Origin: Mucilaginibacter sp. SG564
Lineage (GTDB): Bacteria > Bacteroidota > Bacteroidia > Sphingobacteriales > Sphingobacteriaceae
Assembly: GCF_013149275.1 (NCBI RefSeq)
Contig: NZ_JABGNA010000003.1
Coordinates: forward strand, 124,001 to 188,000
Length of the DNA stretch: 64,000 nucleotides
Direction of reading: 5' to 3'
In this document: positions 16,264 to 25,552 of the stretch, piece by piece
Position numbering within the stretch: the first letter of the stretch is position 1
How the letters are laid out: each line of letters begins with the position of its first letter
Program-made: the position numbers and the translations under genes
The notes under the pieces: generated by a model
The model's database searches: none
Told to the model about the DNA's origin: nothing
What the model saw: the letters and a program-made list of their open reading frames with translations, nothing else

Positions 16264-17334
16264 TTATTGTATAATCGGTTCTGATAGCCGACTGATAGAA
16301 AGGTATTCGGTAAATAAAACATCGGAAGAAATGTAGCCCTCCTGCACGGGCTCCTGCTTTACTAAATCGGTGCTCAAATACTTTTTATTGCTATCACAAA
16401 ACAGGGTAACAACGGTGGCATCCGGCCCCATTTTCTCTGATAACTTGATAGCACCTACGACATTTGCACCGGATGATATGCCAACAGCCAGGCCAAGTTC
16501 TTTAGATAACTTTTGTGCCATTATGATTGCATCACCGTCATTTGCCTGAATAACCCCTGACAGTTCATCGAGCTTAACGATTTTTGGAATGAACTCATCG
16601 GAAATTCCTTGTATGCGATGGGTACCAATTTTGTGACCGGTAGACAACGTTGGGCTTTCAGCAGGTTCGAGCGGATGGATTTGTATATTCGCATTCATAG
16701 CTTTCAGATAGGCACCGGTACCCATTACAGTTCCACCAGTACCAACGCCGGCTACAAATGCGTCCGGAATACGACCAATACGGGTGAGCTGCTCCCAGAT
16801 TTCAGGACCCGTAGTCATTTCATGTGCTTCTGCATTATAAATGTTCTCAAACTGCCTTGGTAAAAAATAATGGCCAGATGATGCTGCCATGCTTTCGGTC
16901 AGATTAATGCTTCCAAGGAAACCGCCTTCCTGTTTACTGACCAGGTGAACTTTAGCACCAAGGCTTTTGATAATGTCAACACGCTCCTGACTTAGCCAGT
17001 CTGGCATCATGATGATAACTTCATGTCCCAGCGCTTTTCCCAGGGCAGAAAGAGATATGCCTGTGTTACCGCTGGTGGCCTCAACAATGATGTCTGACGG
17101 CTTTATCGTTCCCTGCTTATAGGCCTGAAATAAGATGTACAATACCATCCGGTCCTTCACGCTTCCCGTAAGGTTGTAATGTTCGTCCTTAACGAAAATA
17201 CGCCCAGGCTTCCCCTTGTATTGATACCGCAACTCAAGCATCGGTGTATTTCCTACCATATGCCAGAGATGACTAAACTTTCCCCTGATCGATGATTCGA
17301 TCTTCGGCTTATCTTCTGTAGTCAACATTTCCAT
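16264..17334 (-). CDS. Cysteine synthase-like PLP enzyme
   Basis: 356 residues from ATG 17334 (the frame also opens at TTG 17340). A fold-type II PLP enzyme: PLP-binding Lys60 (TGSVKDRM), substrate loop TSGNTG (87-92), phosphate loop GTGGT (198-202) and SSGAN near the C-terminal Ser that contacts the PLP ring nitrogen. It most resembles O-acetylserine sulfhydrylase or the catalytic core of cystathionine beta-synthase; the CBS regulatory domain is absent. It is operonic with the split DsbD and divergent from an Lrp/AsnC gene. This suggests a cysteine supply or detoxification role linked to periplasmic thiol reduction (inference). Confidence 0.88.
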   Translation of the reverse strand: MEMLTTEDKPKIESSIRGKFSHLWHMVGNTPMLELRYQYKGKPGRIFVKDEHYNLTGSVKDRMVLYILFQAYKQGTIKPSDIIVEATSGNTGISLSALGKALGHEVIIMMPDWLSQERVDIIKSLGAKVHLVSKQEGGFLGSINLTESMAASSGHYFLPRQFENIYNAEAHEMTTGPEIWEQLTRIGRIPDAFVAGVGTGGTVMGTGAYLKAMNANIQIHPLEPAESPTLSTGHKIGTHRIQGISDEFIPKIVKLDELSGVIQANDGDAIIMAQKLSKELGLAVGISSGANVVGAIKLSEKMGPDATVVTLFCDSNKKYLSTDLVKQEPVQEGYISSDVLFTEYLSISRLSEPIIQ

Positions 17335-17350
17335 TCGCAAATAATTGGGA

Positions 17351-17470
17351 TAAATCTCGCATTATCCGTATTTAGGAACAATAGAATGTACTAAATCCAA
17401 ATTCTTCGTGGATATTTTCGATTATATTGTTATTTTATTTGGTTTATAATATTAATTGTGGCGAGATTTA
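17351..17470. promoter_or_regulatory. Inverted GCGAGATTTA pair in the divergent lrp/cysteine-synthase promoter
   Basis: GCGAGATTTA occurs once in each orientation: minus strand at 17351-17360, ending 16 bp before the cysteine synthase ATG, and plus strand at 17461-17470, ending 13 bp before the Lrp ATG. Each gene thus has the same 10-mer at nearly the same place. The minus copy is also inside an imperfect palindrome GGATAA...TTATCC (17349-17366 region). A shared operator for the Lrp protein is plausible. Confidence 0.45.
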
Positions 17471-17483
17471 GCTTTATTTTCAA

Positions 17484-17951
17484 ATGATGCCGTTAGAACT
17501 CGATAAAACAGACCTCCAAATTCTAAAAATTCTCCAGGACGATGCGTCTTTAACTACCAAAGAAATTGCCTTTCAAATCAGGAAGGCCGTTGGAACAGTC
17601 CACGACCGCATTCGTAAACTTTACGAGCATGGATATGTCAAAAAAACTGTAGCTATTCTGGACCGAAAAAAAATCAACAGGGGACTCATCGCCTTTAGCC
17701 ACGTATTGCTCAACGATCATACCGCCGCCACGCTCAATTCATTTGAAACCGAAGTTGTTAAGTTCCCGGAAGTAATGGAATGTTTCCAAATGACCGGCAC
17801 GTTTGATTTCATACTTCGCATAGCGACCAGCGATATGGAAACCTATGGTGACTTTTACCGCGATAAATTATCGAAGCTACCCAAGGTACACACCGTGCAA
17901 AGCTTTTTCGTACTCGCCGAAATAAAAAGCGATACGTCTTATCCGCTTTAA
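17484..17951 (+). CDS. Lrp/AsnC family transcriptional regulator
   Basis: 155 residues. N-terminal HTH (about 5-60): LDKTDLQILKILQDDASLTTKEIA, then VGTVHDRIRKLYEHGYVKK. The C-terminal RAM ligand-binding/oligomerisation domain is about 70-150 (VMECFQMTGTFDFILRIATSDME, VHTVQSFFVLAEIK). It is divergent from the cysteine synthase-DsbD operon across 149 bp, the classic arrangement for a local regulator sensing an amino acid. Cysteine is the obvious guess but is not shown by the sequence. Confidence 0.93.
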   Translation: MMPLELDKTDLQILKILQDDASLTTKEIAFQIRKAVGTVHDRIRKLYEHGYVKKTVAILDRKKINRGLIAFSHVLLNDHTAATLNSFETEVVKFPEVMECFQMTGTFDFILRIATSDMETYGDFYRDKLSKLPKVHTVQSFFVLAEIKSDTSYPL

Positions 17952-18199
17952 CTATCAAAAAAGTAAAAATAAAATCACGGCTTTTTTTAGCAATTCCACA
18001 TACAATAAACAGGTTAAAACAGTTCATCTTGACAATAAGCTCAATTTAACAAGGCCGGTTAATAATCGGAATTTTGTTTAAGCATGCCATCGCTTGATGG
18101 TGTTTTAAGCTAGTGAATAAAAATATTATCTTTTACCCCAATCTTAGGATTGGAAAGAACGAAGGTATGCCGCCGGCGACCTACTATAAAATGCTTTGT
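17952..18199. other. Intergenic region with two small hairpins
   Basis: No gene. CCATC-GCTT-GATGG followed by TGTTTT (18087-18105) could be a weak terminator for the Lrp transcript. CCAATC-TTAG-GATTGG (18138-18153) is another short hairpin. Nothing else was recognised. Confidence 0.4.
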
Positions 18200-18232
18200 A
18201 AAAAGCCACCCTATATTGGTAGGTGGCTTTTT
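18200..18232. terminator. Bidirectional intrinsic terminator after the M16 peptidase gene
   Basis: AAAAAGCCACC (18200-18210) pairs with GGTGGCTTTTT (18222-18232), 11 bp, 11-nt loop. The A/T arms give a U tract in both directions. It ends SUS locus A on the minus strand, 65 bp after the peptidase stop. Confidence 0.75.
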
Positions 18233-18296
18233 AAACGTTAACCGATGAAATATTCATCATATTGCTAAAAGCTTCAGTTGAAGACTCTTTTAGCGC

Positions 18297-21092
18297 TTAC
18301 CTTGCATCTGATTCCGGAAGTAACTCAAACGTAATCATGTTGTGCCCGGAAAGGAAATTTTGTGCCGCCTGCTTTAGTGATTCAGCATCGATCATACCGA
18401 GGTTTTTTTCTGTGTCTAATGCTTGCAGAATGTCCTCATGATTCTCATACTGACCCAACAGATAACCCAACCAAAAACCATTGTCTTTCATCGCGAGCTC
18501 TACATTCTTTTTATACTGTGCCTTAAATTTTAGAACATCGTCAGCTTCAGGCCCGTTGTCTCTTAAAAATGCCAGTTCCTGCTCTACTACGTTGACCAGG
18601 TGCCCTACATTTTTAGGGGCACTTCCAAACGACACGACGATAGCGAAACGGTTTTGCGGGTATTTGTTGTAGCTGCTTTGTACCTGCGGGCTATAGACCT
18701 CGCTTTCCGCTTCTCGCAACTGTTGGAGCATTTTAATCTGGAGAATTTCGCTCAACGCTTTCATCTTCAGGTTGTCAACCGGACTATACTGATAGTCACC
18801 GCTGAACACCATACGTACCAATGCTTTGTCTTCCGTTCCCTTGTACACTTTTTTGGTGATTATTCCTGCTGGAATATGGATTCCCAGATCGCGAGCCTGT
18901 ACGACTTTATGAAGAGATGGCAAGCTACCGATATACTGCTCGAGCAACGGCGTGATTCGCTTTACATCAAAGTTTCCCACAAACACAAATGTGAATTGTG
19001 ATGCGTCAGAAAAGCGATCTCGGTATATGTCATAAACTCGGTCCAGCTTGATCTTATTCAGCCGTGTTGCAGTCGGAGGCCCCGCACGATAGCTGTAGTT
19101 TCCCAATACATAACTCACGGTATCTGCGAAAACGGCATTCGGATCAGCATACCGGTTGGCCAAACCGGCCACTGCAGTACTCACTGTATTCTTGAACAAC
19201 AATGTATCTTTCCGGGCACTTGTAAACTGCAGGTAAGTAATTTGCAAAGCCGTTTCCAGATCGGCTGCCGAGCAACCGGCAGAGATCGTTTGTGATCGGG
19301 GCGCGATCATAGCTGCCGAGCTCACTACTTTACCTGTCAATACCTGGCTGAGTTGATTCGGCGTCAGTCCTCCCAAGCCCATTCGCGCGATGATTCCGCC
19401 TGCGTTCGAGGCTGCATCAAAATCTGAATCATCATAAAGCGATGTCCCTCCGGGCGCAAAAGCGCCATAAAGAATTTGATCGTTCTTGAACGAAGTAGGC
19501 TTGAGCACCACTCTTACTCCATTGCTCAGGATCAATTCTGTTACCCCAATACCGTCAATCTCCTTCCGTGATGTTACCCGGCCAGATCGGGGTTTTGCCG
19601 ACAACAGTGACATGTTCACTTGTTCGTCCTGATACGGCCTCAACTCCTCTTTCGCTATCTTAGCCATCCAGCTTTGTACAGCGATAGAATCCGGCAATGC
19701 CCCCTTATCCTTTTCAGGCGCAGAAACCAAGATATCTTTATCTTTTGATGAAAGATATTCGTTCAGTAATGCAGCGATATCAGGCAATTTAATATCGCCA
19801 ATGTGCTTCTTGGTAAAACCATATTCCCAGGCGATTCCGGGTGAGGCTTCACCCGCGAGAAAGAGCCGCTGGTATTCCTTAACATAGCTTATCGAAGGTG
19901 TCTTACCTTGTTCGTTCGCACTGGCTTGCATATTTCTCAGATAATTCTGCCGTGCGCGCTCGAATTCAGCCTGCGTAAAACCATATCGCCGGATTCGTTC
20001 CAGTACCCGCCAGGCCTGTACAAAGCTTTGCGCTAACATTCCTTCCTTCGACGACACGCTGAAGCTCAGCATATCCACATTGCTCAGCAAGCTTCCGATT
20101 CCAAGGTTTACCCCCGTGTATGCAGGAGCCGTGTCCCGGTTCAGCTCCGCATACCGACGGTTATTCAGCAGTTCGTTAAGCAATGCTGTTTTAATTGACG
20201 CCAGATAGTCTTGCTCCGTAGCCAGCGTACGAGAGCGATGCTTCAGCATAACTTCCAGTGTTGTCGATGTCTCTTCCTTATCGGTAACTGTGATGAACTG
20301 GCTCTTACCAGTCAGCGGCACTGTGTACCTAGTTCGTTCACGTTCTTTAAATGGGTTCTTCAGATCCGAAAACAGATCTTTCACTAATTTTTCTGCCTCC
20401 TCTACCTTTACGTCCCCTACGATAATGAGCGCCTGCAGATCCGGGCGGTACCAATCGTGATGAAACCGTTTGATTACCTCTGGACTGAACTTCGTCAGAA
20501 CTTCATCGGTGCCTATCGGCAGGCGTTCTGCGTACCGCGCGTGGTTCAGTAAGATCGGAAAATATTTCCGAGACATACGATCTCTGGCGCCTTTGCCCAG
20601 CCGCTCCTCTTCCAGTATCACCCCGCGCTCTTTCTCAATCTCAGAAGGATCCAGCGTCGCCTCCTGAGCCCAGTCGCGCATAATCTTGATTCCCTCACCG
20701 AACATCAACGGATCATCCGTTGAGAGCGGCAACTGATATACCGTTTCATCAAAACTCGTATAAGCATTCAGGTCGGCACCGAAGCGTACTCCTGACCTTT
20801 GCAGATAATCTACCAGATTATTTTTAGGATAGTGCTTCGTCCCATTGAAGTTCATGTGCTCCATAAAATGCGCAAGTCCCAGTTGATCCTCATCTTCCAG
20901 TATCGAACCCACCTTGTTCACCAAATAGAGTTCTACATGTTTGCCTGGTTGCTCGTTATGGCGGATATAATATGTAAAACCGTTAGGTAATTTCCCTGTA
21001 CGGACAAGCGGGTCTAAAGGCAGCGTCTGTGAACGGGCAGTCAAAAATATTAAGCCAGATATGGCAAAAAGCAATAATTTCTTTGTAAACAT
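18297..21092 (-). CDS. M16 family zinc metallopeptidase (pitrilysin type), secreted
   Basis: 931 residues from ATG 21092, where the signal peptide (MFTKKLLLFAISGLIFLTARS) starts; a longer frame to 21125 would overlap the upstream gene. The inverted zinc motif HFMEH has His75, Glu78, His79, and the third ligand is expected in ERGVILEEERLG. It has two tandem M16 halves of about 450 residues, the second inactive, as in two-domain M16 proteins. It probably degrades small peptides in the periplasm. It is last in SUS locus A, 10 bp after a TlpA gene, pointing to processing of a peptide or protein ligand taken up by the SusCD pair. Confidence 0.93.
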   Translation of the reverse strand: MFTKKLLLFAISGLIFLTARSQTLPLDPLVRTGKLPNGFTYYIRHNEQPGKHVELYLVNKVGSILEDEDQLGLAHFMEHMNFNGTKHYPKNNLVDYLQRSGVRFGADLNAYTSFDETVYQLPLSTDDPLMFGEGIKIMRDWAQEATLDPSEIEKERGVILEEERLGKGARDRMSRKYFPILLNHARYAERLPIGTDEVLTKFSPEVIKRFHHDWYRPDLQALIIVGDVKVEEAEKLVKDLFSDLKNPFKERERTRYTVPLTGKSQFITVTDKEETSTTLEVMLKHRSRTLATEQDYLASIKTALLNELLNNRRYAELNRDTAPAYTGVNLGIGSLLSNVDMLSFSVSSKEGMLAQSFVQAWRVLERIRRYGFTQAEFERARQNYLRNMQASANEQGKTPSISYVKEYQRLFLAGEASPGIAWEYGFTKKHIGDIKLPDIAALLNEYLSSKDKDILVSAPEKDKGALPDSIAVQSWMAKIAKEELRPYQDEQVNMSLLSAKPRSGRVTSRKEIDGIGVTELILSNGVRVVLKPTSFKNDQILYGAFAPGGTSLYDDSDFDAASNAGGIIARMGLGGLTPNQLSQVLTGKVVSSAAMIAPRSQTISAGCSAADLETALQITYLQFTSARKDTLLFKNTVSTAVAGLANRYADPNAVFADTVSYVLGNYSYRAGPPTATRLNKIKLDRVYDIYRDRFSDASQFTFVFVGNFDVKRITPLLEQYIGSLPSLHKVVQARDLGIHIPAGIITKKVYKGTEDKALVRMVFSGDYQYSPVDNLKMKALSEILQIKMLQQLREAESEVYSPQVQSSYNKYPQNRFAIVVSFGSAPKNVGHLVNVVEQELAFLRDNGPEADDVLKFKAQYKKNVELAMKDNGFWLGYLLGQYENHEDILQALDTEKNLGMIDAESLKQAAQNFLSGHNMITFELLPESDAR

Positions 21093-21102
21093 TTGATGGA
21101 AT

Positions 21103-22257
21103 CTAGTTAGTTGTGAAAATCTCATTCAGCTTCTTCTCAAGCTCACCGCCCCTAAGGCTTCGGCCAATGATCTTACCATCCGGCGCAATCAGGTAGTTTT
21201 GCGGAATCCCGCTAATGCCGTAAAGCGCAACTATAGTGTTGGTCTGGTGATCAAGGTCAGCAACATGTGTCCAGGCACCCAGATGATCAGCGATGATAGC
21301 ACTACGCCAAGCCCTTTCCCTTGCCCTTGTATCAAGCGATACACTTAATATTTCGAAGCCTTTCCCATGGTATTTCTTGTATGCTGACACCAAATGCGGA
21401 TTATCCTCCCTACAGGGCGTACACCAACTGGCCCAAAAGTCCAGTAATACATATTTTCCTTTATAACCGGATAGTTTAATGGCTTTACCCGCAGTGTCGG
21501 GTAAGGTAAAATCCTGGGAAACACTGCCGATCCCTCCTTTTGTGTCAAAAGTTATAGCATCGTTGATGCGCTTACCAAACTCTTTACCATTGACGCCTTC
21601 GCGGATATGCTTAGGGAGCATGTCAAAATATGGCTTTAATAACTGACCGTCAATATTATGCCCTGTCCCTCCAAGCGCTTTAAGGGCATAAAACGCAGCT
21701 TCGGAGGTGGGGTGTGCCTTGATAAAGCCACCAAATATCTTTTTCCTGTAAGTTTGTTCAAACGCATAAAGCTGTGCCGTCGCATCTTTGGCAGCCACGG
21801 TATCCCGTTGTTTTGTCAATTCCGCAATTTTAATTTGAAGTGCCTGTTCTCTCTCCTCGTAAGGCTTGGCCTCGGTTTTCAGGAGTTGATAACGCTCGTA
21901 GCCACGCGACCCGGAAACTGTGATGTTACCAAATGCATTTACATGCTTCACCTCATATTTACCTGCACAAAGAAACATTAATGCCATCCGATCCGGATGG
22001 TAAGTTTTGCTGTTTTTAAAATTATAAGTCATCAGAAAAGTCTGCTGCCCTGCACTTACATGTCCTTTCAATAAATATGCATGATTTATAACAGTGGCAC
22101 TGTCAATGACCTGAGTCAGGTCACCTTCACTATGCACTGCATAAACCATTTGAGCATCTACGCCAACTAACCTGCCATTCAGTTCATAATTGATATTTTC
22201 CTGACCATATGAGAAAACGGGAATGGACATCAGTAATCCGAAAAAAAGTTTCTTCAT
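21103..22257 (-). CDS. TlpA-family thioredoxin with DUF4369-like N-terminus
   Basis: 384 residues from ATG 22257 (frame opens at TTG 22266). Signal peptide about 1-19 (ends SYGQ). The N-terminal domain (about 22-120) has the beta-rich ELNGRLVGVDAQMVYAV opening of the DUF4369-type domain common before Bacteroidota TlpA modules. The C-terminal thioredoxin domain has WCTPC (Cys279 and Cys282) and GISGIPQNYLI with cis-Pro. A second copy of this architecture is at 22812. It likely reduces or isomerises disulfides of imported substrates or of locus A proteins. Confidence 0.9.
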   Translation of the reverse strand: MKKLFFGLLMSIPVFSYGQENINYELNGRLVGVDAQMVYAVHSEGDLTQVIDSATVINHAYLLKGHVSAGQQTFLMTYNFKNSKTYHPDRMALMFLCAGKYEVKHVNAFGNITVSGSRGYERYQLLKTEAKPYEEREQALQIKIAELTKQRDTVAAKDATAQLYAFEQTYRKKIFGGFIKAHPTSEAAFYALKALGGTGHNIDGQLLKPYFDMLPKHIREGVNGKEFGKRINDAITFDTKGGIGSVSQDFTLPDTAGKAIKLSGYKGKYVLLDFWASWCTPCREDNPHLVSAYKKYHGKGFEILSVSLDTRARERAWRSAIIADHLGAWTHVADLDHQTNTIVALYGISGIPQNYLIAPDGKIIGRSLRGGELEKKLNEIFTTN

Positions 22258-22287
22258 GATCTTCAACTTAGTTAAATACGAATTTTA

Positions 22288-22809
22288 CTATTCTTTCTTT
22301 TTTTCATACACCAGTTTCCCCGCGAGCACATTGTCACCATAAGTATTATTAAAAGCTATAGTAAGCGCCTGACCGTCATCGGAGATCGTGTAGGTTTTAA
22401 TACTTAATGAAAGCAAGCTAATCTGATCCTTCATTGTTGAGATGAGCGATTGACTATTAATTATTTTTACACTAATGGAATTTGTCGAAGTATTTGGAAT
22501 GTCGTTGATCACAGTTACAACCGTCTGCTCAGAAGGCCTACCATTCAGCCTCAACACCGTTGAAGATCTCGCAGAAGAATCGCCGGATTGAATACTAATC
22601 TGCTCTTCAGATTGGCTGATCGTTATCGTTTTGATCTTTGAGGCGTTTGCTGCGCTCAGTTTCCCAAAATCGCATTTTTCCTCGTTTAACAGCCATGTGC
22701 CACTGAAGTTCTTCAAATTACTTTGAGCATTGCTCGTATAACCCGCTACCATTAAAACTAAAGCGCAGGTCCATTTGATTACATATCGTTTACTTAAAAT
22801 ATTTTTCAT
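22288..22809 (-). CDS. Small secreted beta-rich protein, lipocalin-like
   Basis: 173 residues. Signal peptide about 1-29 (ALVLMVAGYTSNAQ). It opens with NFSGTWLLNEEKCDFG, a pattern typical of small lipocalin-like beta barrels in Bacteroidota, followed by alternating strands ending TIAFNNTYGDNVLAGKLVYEKK. No catalytic residues seen. It lies 2 bp from the upstream TlpA stop and 30 bp before the next TlpA start, so it is firmly inside the operon. Function unknown; a ligand-binding or structural role is the most one can say. Confidence 0.8.
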   Translation of the reverse strand: MKNILSKRYVIKWTCALVLMVAGYTSNAQSNLKNFSGTWLLNEEKCDFGKLSAANASKIKTITISQSEEQISIQSGDSSARSSTVLRLNGRPSEQTVVTVINDIPNTSTNSISVKIINSQSLISTMKDQISLLSLSIKTYTISDDGQALTIAFNNTYGDNVLAGKLVYEKKKE

Positions 22810-22811
22810 AT

Positions 22812-23993
22812 TTATTTATTAAAAATTGAAGCCAGCTTTGAGTTAAGTTCCTCTCCCCTCAGGTTTTTCCCTATAACTACACCATTTGGATCTATCAAAA
22901 AGTTTTGAGGGATCGATGACACGCCGTACATAGCGGCGGCCTCATTTTTCCATCCTTTCAGATCAGAAACCTGCGTCCAGGTAAGGCGATCGCTGGCAAT
23001 TGCTTTTAACCAGGCAGACCTTGCTGATTGCGAATCGAGTGACACCCCTAAAACTGTAAAACCTCGATCTTTATAATTATTGTAGGCCTTTACAACATTG
23101 GGATTCTCTGCGCGGCAGGGCATACACCAGCTTGCCCAAAAATCGACTAAAACATATTTTCCCCTAAATGAAGATAAGGCTACCGGTGTATTATTGACAT
23201 CATATTGTGTGAAGTCAGGTGCTTTCGAACCTACGGCCACCATTTGTGCTTGCTCAGCATTTTTCACTTTGGCAATGGCAAGCAAAGAGTCTTTAGCTAC
23301 CTGGAGATGTACGATTTCTTTTCCTAACCGGTCTACCTTTACATGGGCAGGTAAGAGTTCGATCAGCGTGTCCTGCTGGGCCTTACTGATTAAACCCGAA
23401 GCGATCAAGGCATAGGTTGTGAAAGGTGAATAGCGTTTCTCGGGGTTATTCTTCACGAGCTTGTACGAATCAAAAAAACCTTTGAAAGGCAATAATTGTG
23501 ATCGTTTCAATACATCCGCTTGTATTTGTGGATTTGTTTTGTACTCGTCAGTCTTCACAATTCTTTGCAGTTCCTTCTTTTCTTTATCCATATCCTGAAG
23601 GATCAGTTCGTGCTCAAGCTCTGCTAACGCGCCTGTTCCACTTACTGTAATACTACTGATAGTGCCCTTTGAGACAACATTCAGTTCCCCCTTGTCAAGA
23701 TAAACAGTGTAGCCTTTTGCGGCCCCGCCTTTATTATCGGGTGAGACAGTGACCACAACCGCCTCATCGACATTTAATATACCTGTAAAGCTATAAGCCC
23801 CATCCTTTACAACTGCACTGTCTGCCTCGTTTTTAAGCAGGCCTTTGACCAGTGAAGAAATGTACATTTTAGCCGGCACCGGTGAAATATTCTCTAGCCT
23901 TCCATTGATTTTAAAAGGCATGGTCTGTGCCGATCCATATACGGAAACAAGGCATAAGATCCCCGTAAACATCGAATAGTTTCGTGTCTTCAT
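22812..23993 (-). CDS. TlpA-family thioredoxin with DUF4369-like N-terminus
   Basis: 393 residues from ATG 23993; the frame to 24038 adds non-signal residues before MKTRNYSMFTGILCLVSVYGSA, the signal peptide. N-terminal DUF4369-like domain (FKINGRLENISPVPAKMYI), helical linker, then a thioredoxin domain with WCMPC (Cys290, Cys293) and the cis-Pro loop SSIPQNF. It is paralogous to the 21103 gene (compare LRGEEL and LRGGEL near the C-termini). It follows SusD by 85 bp. Confidence 0.9.
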   Translation of the reverse strand: MKTRNYSMFTGILCLVSVYGSAQTMPFKINGRLENISPVPAKMYISSLVKGLLKNEADSAVVKDGAYSFTGILNVDEAVVVTVSPDNKGGAAKGYTVYLDKGELNVVSKGTISSITVSGTGALAELEHELILQDMDKEKKELQRIVKTDEYKTNPQIQADVLKRSQLLPFKGFFDSYKLVKNNPEKRYSPFTTYALIASGLISKAQQDTLIELLPAHVKVDRLGKEIVHLQVAKDSLLAIAKVKNAEQAQMVAVGSKAPDFTQYDVNNTPVALSSFRGKYVLVDFWASWCMPCRAENPNVVKAYNNYKDRGFTVLGVSLDSQSARSAWLKAIASDRLTWTQVSDLKGWKNEAAAMYGVSSIPQNFLIDPNGVVIGKNLRGEELNSKLASIFNK

Positions 23994-24078
23994 TGTAGTT
24001 TTTGCTGTGGTTTTGAAATGATTTTTTGCCGGTAGCACCCAATGGCACTACCGGGTGAATTTTAATAGGAGTTAATAA

Positions 24079-25539
24079 TTAATTGTAGCCTGGGTTTTGG
24101 GCCAGGTTCGGATCATTTTGTATATCAGATAAAGGTATTGGCCACACAGCTCTGAATGGCTGCCAGGTGTTATTCTTTTGCGTTTGTAGGGCGGTCATCA
24201 CCGCGTCAAGCGCACCTGTTCGTTTTAAATCAAAAAATCGATGGCCTGCCTCCGTAAATAATTCCGTCCGGCGTTCTTTTGCGATCGATACCAACATGGC
24301 ATCTTTTGAAGTAATCGTTACTCCTACAAGTCCCGCACGCGCACGCACAACGTCAATATCACCTTTTGCACCATTCAGGTTTTCTAACTGAGCACGTGCT
24401 TCCGCCCTGATTAGATATTGCTCGGATAGGCGAAGTACAATGGTATATTCAGCACCCGCGACATTCGACTTGTATTTATTAGGATAATAATAAGTCGCAG
24501 TAGGAATTGTTGAAGTTCCGGTTACAGTTGTTGACCTCACCCAATTCGCAAGCCTGGTGTCACCTTGCTCAAACGCATTTAATAAATCTGGCATTAAGGC
24601 AGCCTTTGAACTACCAAACGGAGAAAGTGCCGCAGGCGAAGCTAACGTAGTTGGCATACCGCCATTGTAAGCATCGTAATCATTTACATGCGCACCCTGA
24701 GATGGGACCAGGGCCCAGATTGTTTCTTTACTGTTAGCCAAAAAGGCTTGCGCAGGCGGCACTAATTGATAATTGGCATCGGCAATTACAGTTGTAGAGA
24801 CCGCTTCCGCATTTGCCCAGTCGGCGGTGTAAAGGTAAACACGCGCGAGCAATGAATTGACTGCTTGCAGGTTAGGCCTGCCACGATCTGTTGTTGTATT
24901 TCCAGATCCGTCTTTATAGGAAACCGTTAATAAAGTGCGGGCCAATTTTAGGTCAGCAATGATTTGCTTATAAATCTCCGTTTTAGGCGATTTGCCCAAC
25001 AAATTATTTTTATTAAAATCGGAAGTGGTAATCAGTGGTGCGTCTCCATATAAGTTAACTAAGTTGAAATATAGAAACGCCCTTGAGAACAATGATTCAC
25101 CTAGCCATTGATTTTTATAGGTCAGGTTTGTAGCACCGTTAATGCCTTCGATGGTTAGATTTACATTGTAAATTTGTTTATACAAACCCACCCAATGCGT
25201 ACCGGTCATTGTGGAGGACAGTGCGTCGCTGAAATAAGGTTTCGAGGCAACGTCGTTTAATGGGGTAAACAACTCATCGGCATATATACCGGCCAAATAC
25301 CCAATACCGCTGACGCCCATTACGATTGATCCTGATTGGGAACCATTCAGTAAAGCATTGAAATTTCCGTTTACTACCGCCGACGTTGTATTATCTGAGA
25401 CGAATGCTGTCGAACCGGCAACTGCGTTTACTGGTAGCGGAATGTCGAGATATTTCTTGCAGCTGGTTAACATTAAAGATAGCACTACAGCAAAAGTTGA
25501 TGACTTGACAACTGCTGTTATATTTTTTGATATTTTCAT
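24079..25539 (-). CDS. SusD/RagB outer-membrane lipoprotein, locus A
   Basis: 486 residues from ATG 25539, 13 bp past the SusC stop; another in-frame ATG is at 25545. Lipobox LMLTSC places the lipidated Cys at 27. SusD features: an N-terminal KKYLDIPL, TPR-like helices (NQWLGESLFSRAFLYFNLVNLYGDAPL), RVYLYTADWANAE, and the C-terminal YLIRAEARAQL, VRARAGL, KERRTELFTEAGHRFFDLKRTG signature. It is the lid and ligand-capturing partner of the SusC transporter on the cell surface. Confidence 0.95.
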   Translation of the reverse strand: MKISKNITAVVKSSTFAVVLSLMLTSCKKYLDIPLPVNAVAGSTAFVSDNTTSAVVNGNFNALLNGSQSGSIVMGVSGIGYLAGIYADELFTPLNDVASKPYFSDALSSTMTGTHWVGLYKQIYNVNLTIEGINGATNLTYKNQWLGESLFSRAFLYFNLVNLYGDAPLITTSDFNKNNLLGKSPKTEIYKQIIADLKLARTLLTVSYKDGSGNTTTDRGRPNLQAVNSLLARVYLYTADWANAEAVSTTVIADANYQLVPPAQAFLANSKETIWALVPSQGAHVNDYDAYNGGMPTTLASPAALSPFGSSKAALMPDLLNAFEQGDTRLANWVRSTTVTGTSTIPTATYYYPNKYKSNVAGAEYTIVLRLSEQYLIRAEARAQLENLNGAKGDIDVVRARAGLVGVTITSKDAMLVSIAKERRTELFTEAGHRFFDLKRTGALDAVMTALQTQKNNTWQPFRAVWPIPLSDIQNDPNLAQNPGYN

Positions 25540-25552
25540 GATCATTCCAAAT

